From positions 1-7,618 of the forward strand of contig JAAYAZ010000162.1 of the NCBI GenBank assembly GCA_012719115.1: DNA of 7,618 nucleotides, read 5' to 3'. The first letter of the stretch is position 1. Each line of letters opens with the position of its first letter. The notes under the pieces were generated by a model. It saw only the letters and a program-made list of their open reading frames with translations, was not told the DNA's origin and did not search any database. Below are positions 5,716-7,618 of the stretch, piece after piece. The DNA comes from Dehalococcoidales bacterium. Its GTDB lineage: Bacteria > Chloroflexota > Dehalococcoidia > Dehalococcoidales > UBA5627. The translations under genes were made by a program, and so were the position numbers.

Positions 5716-6748
5716 AATCAAGCCGGTATTTTGGGGGATTTTAATATTCATCGTCGCCCAGGCAATCACCTTCGGCGTCATCATACAACAGGAAGCCTAC
5801 CTTATAGAACACGGCATTATAATACCCTCACAACCGGAAGAGGTTATAATTTGGCCAACCACTACTACCTCGACCACAACCGGTACGACAACCAACACTG
5901 CAACTACTACCATGACCACTACTGTATCCAACTCGGTTATAACGACAACCGCAACACAAACACAGGTGACAGAAGTGGTAACCGAATACGTCTCGGAAAC
6001 GCCGCTCTTTTCATCGCTGGGTGCAATCCTGATTTACTTTTTCGCCGTTGTGATTGTACTGGCTGTTGTACTGTTCATAATACCGCTTTCCGCTCTCAAA
6101 CTACTTTTCAGGGCGCTTTTTGCATTCCTGTTTTCGTGGGGAATCTTTATCGTTCAGGTATTCTGGATGCCGCTTATACCATCGATTATTATTGCACTTA
6201 CAATCGGCATTCTATGGTTCTTTATGCCACGCATCTGGCTGCATAATATAATTATGATACTGACAATGGTCAGCCTGGGTGCCGTCTTCGGACGCCTTTT
6301 ATCACCGTGGACTGCCATGATACTGCTTCTGGTAATCGCAGTTTATGACTTTCTGGCTGTCCGCTTCGGATTTATGACATGGATGGCAAAAAGAATGGAA
6401 TCATCTGACACCCTGCCGGCTTTCGTTTTACCGTCCGGTATCAGCGAATGGAAAGAGAGTTTGAAAAGCCCCAAAAATAAAGATACTAAAAGCGCTGAAA
6501 CAATAAATACTTCCGGCAGTTTTAACCATTCGATTCTTGGCGGAGGCGATATCGGTTTTCCGCTTCTTTTAACATCAGCGGTTTATTTTGCCGCCGGATT
6601 AAATTCGGCTTTGTTGGTTGCGGCTTTCTCGCTTGCCGGGCTGATTTGTGCATATCTGATTCAATCTTATGTTCTAAAAGGTAAACCAATGCCGGCGCTG
6701 CCTCCCATTGCAGTGATATCACTGGTGGGATTCCTGCTGGTGATCTGA
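5696..6748 (+). CDS. Presenilin/signal-peptide-peptidase-like intramembrane aspartyl protease
   Basis: This 350-residue membrane protein has nine predicted helices, at about 12-32, 107-130, 136-157, 158-177, 183-202, 207-224, 280-302, 304-324 and 334-350. It carries the three GxGD-protease motifs in canonical places: Tyr217-Asp218 in helix 6, GGGD with Asp285 in helix 7, and PAL (333-335) at helix 9. Basic residues at the N-terminus (KKFKIK) and in the 6-7 loop (225-279, Lys-rich) put these inside the cell. This is presenilin topology, opposite to eukaryotic signal peptide peptidase. The fold matches archaeal presenilin homologues (about 300 residues); the extra length is a Thr-rich loop between helices 1 and 2. 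Start GTG 5696 follows GTGGGG at 5 nt. The expected role is cleavage of transmembrane segments or signal-peptide remnants. Substrates are unknown; the HtrA-like gene downstream is suggestive. Confidence 0.85.
   Translation: MDWKKFKIKPVFWGILIFIVAQAITFGVIIQQEAYLIEHGIIIPSQPEEVIIWPTTTTSTTTGTTTNTATTTMTTTVSNSVITTTATQTQVTEVVTEYVSETPLFSSLGAILIYFFAVVIVLAVVLFIIPLSALKLLFRALFAFLFSWGIFIVQVFWMPLIPSIIIALTIGILWFFMPRIWLHNIIMILTMVSLGAVFGRLLSPWTAMILLLVIAVYDFLAVRFGFMTWMAKRMESSDTLPAFVLPSGISEWKESLKSPKNKDTKSAETINTSGSFNHSILGGGDIGFPLLLTSAVYFAAGLNSALLVAAFSLAGLICAYLIQSYVLKGKPMPALPPIAVISLVGFLLVI
5858..6007 (+). other. Threonine-rich external loop of the presenilin-like protease
   Basis: Residues 55-104 lie between helices 1 and 2, predicted external. 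In residues 55-102, 25 of 48 are Thr, mixed with Ser, Val, Asn and Gln, ending in VTEVVTEYVSE. The Thr codons use ACC, ACT, ACA and ACG in irregular order, so this is not a fresh microsatellite expansion and the amino-acid composition appears selected. It is probably extended and possibly O-glycosylated. Confidence 0.8.
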
Positions 6749-6778
6749 CTTTTTGGCGATAATAAATATCTCTTACAC

Positions 6779-6808
6779 TGTTAAAAATAATTGTGCGCAT
6801 TTTTTACA
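6779..6808. repeat. AT-rich inverted repeat upstream of the HtrA-like gene
   Basis: TGTTAAAAAT (6779-6788) and ATTTTTTACA (6799-6808) are inverted copies matching at 9 of 10 positions around a 10-bp centre (AATTGTGCGC). The element starts 30 bp after the presenilin-like stop and ends 14 bp before the -10 of the next gene, covering its -35 region. It could bind a regulator or act as a weak terminator, although the stem is almost all A/T. Confidence 0.4.
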
Positions 6809-6819
6809 CCTCAAGCCTC

Positions 6820-6828
6820 TGCTATAAT
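6820..6828 (+). promoter_or_regulatory. Extended -10 promoter of the HtrA-like gene
   Basis: TGCTATAAT gives a TG-extended, perfect -10 (TATAAT at 6823-6828). The -35 position for a 17-bp spacer is only a T-run (6800-6805), consistent with an extended -10 promoter. The predicted start near 6835 leaves a leader of about 84 nt in which I see no known riboswitch or strong hairpin. Confidence 0.6.
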
Positions 6829-6904
6829 AAAGGCAATAAAGGGTAGTTAACATCACCTGATTCGTATCATTTATTTATTATTCCGATATCCAACCGGTAT
6901 ATAT

Positions 6905-6913
6905 AAAGGAGGT
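6905..6913 (+). promoter_or_regulatory. Strong Shine-Dalgarno site of the HtrA-like gene
   Basis: AAAGGAGGT is a near-perfect anti-16S match with its GGAGG core 6 nt before the ATG at 6919. It fixes the start and predicts efficient translation. Confidence 0.85.
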
Positions 6914-6918
6914 CTAAT

Positions 6919-7618
6919 ATGAATAATTCTATTATTAAATGGATATTTGTACCGATTACAATAATCCTTATTATTATTACCCTGATAGGGGTTTCTATGT
7001 TATCTGCTCAAAACAATCAACTGGAACAGGCAGACCAGCGAATTAGTTCTTTGGAAGAACAACTGGCATCCGCCACACAACAGATTGGCTCTCTGCAAAG
7101 CAACATTGCAGAAGTGGATTCTTTAAAAAGCAGTATAGATGCACTGGAAGAAACGATACAAAATCTGGATGGGCAAACCGGTACCGGAACTGCACTTACC
7201 GATATCGCCGGTGTTGTTAAAGATGTCAGGACAGGTGTAGTGGCAATCAATACCACCACGGTCTATACCTACGGCTGGGGCAGCTTTACCTACGACTACG
7301 AAGTCGAAGGCGCCGGTTCCGGCTGGATTATAGACGAGAGTGGCATTATCGTTACCAATTACCATGTGATTAAAGATGTTGATGCTATCAAAGTAAAGCT
7401 GGATAACGGCAATATCTATGATGTAGACCTTGAAACGGTCTATTATAATGAACTGGCAGATATAGCTATTTTTAAAATCGAGGCAGATAATCTGTCCGCC
7501 TTAAAAATCGGAAATGCTTCGGCACTGGCTGTCGGAGACTGGGTGGTAGCTATGGGCAACTCGCTTGATATGGGAGTCAGCGCTAAGGAAGGAATTGTCA
7601 GCCAACTACATGTCTCGG
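6919..7618 (+). CDS. Membrane-anchored HtrA/DegP-like trypsin-fold serine protease (C-terminus outside window)
   Basis: The visible 233 codons encode a short polar N-terminus, one hydrophobic helix (about 8-29) and a stalk with coiled-coil heptad character (about 33-84, Leu/Ile at a/d-like spacing with Gln, Glu and Ser). The HtrA-type chymotrypsin fold follows: GAGSGWIIDESGIIVTNYHV (131-150) with catalytic His149, then NELADIAIFKI (178-187+) with catalytic Asp181, then IGNASALAVGDWVVAMGN. The catalytic Ser (expected in GNSGGP) and any PDZ domain lie past base 7618. The protease domain should be external, tethered by the helix, as in DegS and Gram-positive HtrA proteins; the helix lacks an obvious signal-peptidase site. 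Such enzymes degrade or sense misfolded envelope proteins. It follows the presenilin-like gene by 170 bp with its own promoter. A substantial coiled-coil stalk is unusual in the family. Confidence 0.92.
   Translation, partial: MNNSIIKWIFVPITIILIIITLIGVSMLSAQNNQLEQADQRISSLEEQLASATQQIGSLQSNIAEVDSLKSSIDALEETIQNLDGQTGTGTALTDIAGVVKDVRTGVVAINTTTVYTYGWGSFTYDYEVEGAGSGWIIDESGIIVTNYHVIKDVDAIKVKLDNGNIYDVDLETVYYNELADIAIFKIEADNLSALKIGNASALAVGDWVVAMGNSLDMGVSAKEGIVSQLHVS

Noticed and set aside
5731..6246. A 171-codon open frame, Tyr/His/Asn-rich, inside the presenilin-like gene
   Set aside because: It is the +2 reading of the Thr-codon tract and membrane helices. The overlapping frame has all family motifs, while this one has no hydrophobic or folded pattern and no good ribosome site.
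6711..6724. Perfect 14-bp palindrome CAGTGATATCACTG
   Set aside because: It lies inside the coding sequence for helix 9 of the protease and far from any start site; a single palindrome of this length can be a codon-driven coincidence.
6522..6800. Minus-strand 92-codon frame across the end of the presenilin-like gene
   Set aside because: It is antisense to helices 7-9, including the GxGD and PAL motifs, and the product has no recognisable features.
7017..7365. Two minus-strand 80-codon frames
   Set aside because: They are antisense to the HtrA-like gene, which has catalytic His and Asp in context and a strong ribosome-binding site.
1..7618. CRISPR arrays, tRNA or rRNA genes, insertion sequences or phage attachment sites
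   Set aside because: No regularly spaced repeats, cloverleaf sequence, transposase motif or paired terminal repeats were seen on reading both strands.

Overview
The window reads as a chromosomal segment of an anaerobic bacterium with moderate to low GC, strong Shine-Dalgarno sites, near-consensus sigma70-type promoters and some TTG and GTG starts. A corrinoid uptake and salvage operon, threonine-rich surface linkers and a presenilin-like membrane protease together suggest Chloroflexota, perhaps Dehalococcoidia. That placement is inference from gene content and style; nothing in the window proves it.

Positions 1-3768 (minus strand) hold a four-gene run: a lipoprotein substrate-binding protein (btuF-like), a FecCD/BtuC-type permease, its ATPase (btuD-like), and the first 244 codons of cobT, which continues past base 1. 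Three genes would import a corrinoid and CobT would activate the lower-ligand base for cobalamin assembly. The run starts at a consensus promoter (TTGACA, 17-bp spacer, TATAAT). Two copies of an AT-rich palindromic element 20 bp apart overlap this promoter and its start site. The leader is only about 44 nt, too short for a cobalamin riboswitch, so control is probably by a DNA-binding protein.

Positions 3922-5387 (minus strand) carry a DJ-1/PfpI-superfamily gene and, upstream of it, a 260-residue protein with an N-terminal winged helix and a C-terminal domain I do not recognise. The 56-bp gap suggests one transcript. The regulator gene is preceded by three tandem 11-bp repeats abutting its start codon and by two candidate promoters.

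Positions 5388-5695 are a 308-bp AT-rich divergent intergenic region with several short inverted repeats and a doubtful 31-codon ORF.

Positions 5696-7618 (plus strand) hold two membrane-associated proteases. The first is the standout: a predicted nine-helix protein with the YD, GxGD and PAL motifs of presenilin and signal peptide peptidase, in the right order and topology, plus a threonine-rich expansion of its first external loop. The second, cut by the window end, is a membrane-anchored HtrA-like trypsin-fold protease with a coiled-coil stalk; its His and Asp are visible and the Ser lies beyond the window. A soluble-domain protease next to an intramembrane aspartyl protease raises the possibility of sequential (regulated intramembrane) proteolysis, but each gene may have its own promoter and the link is unproven.
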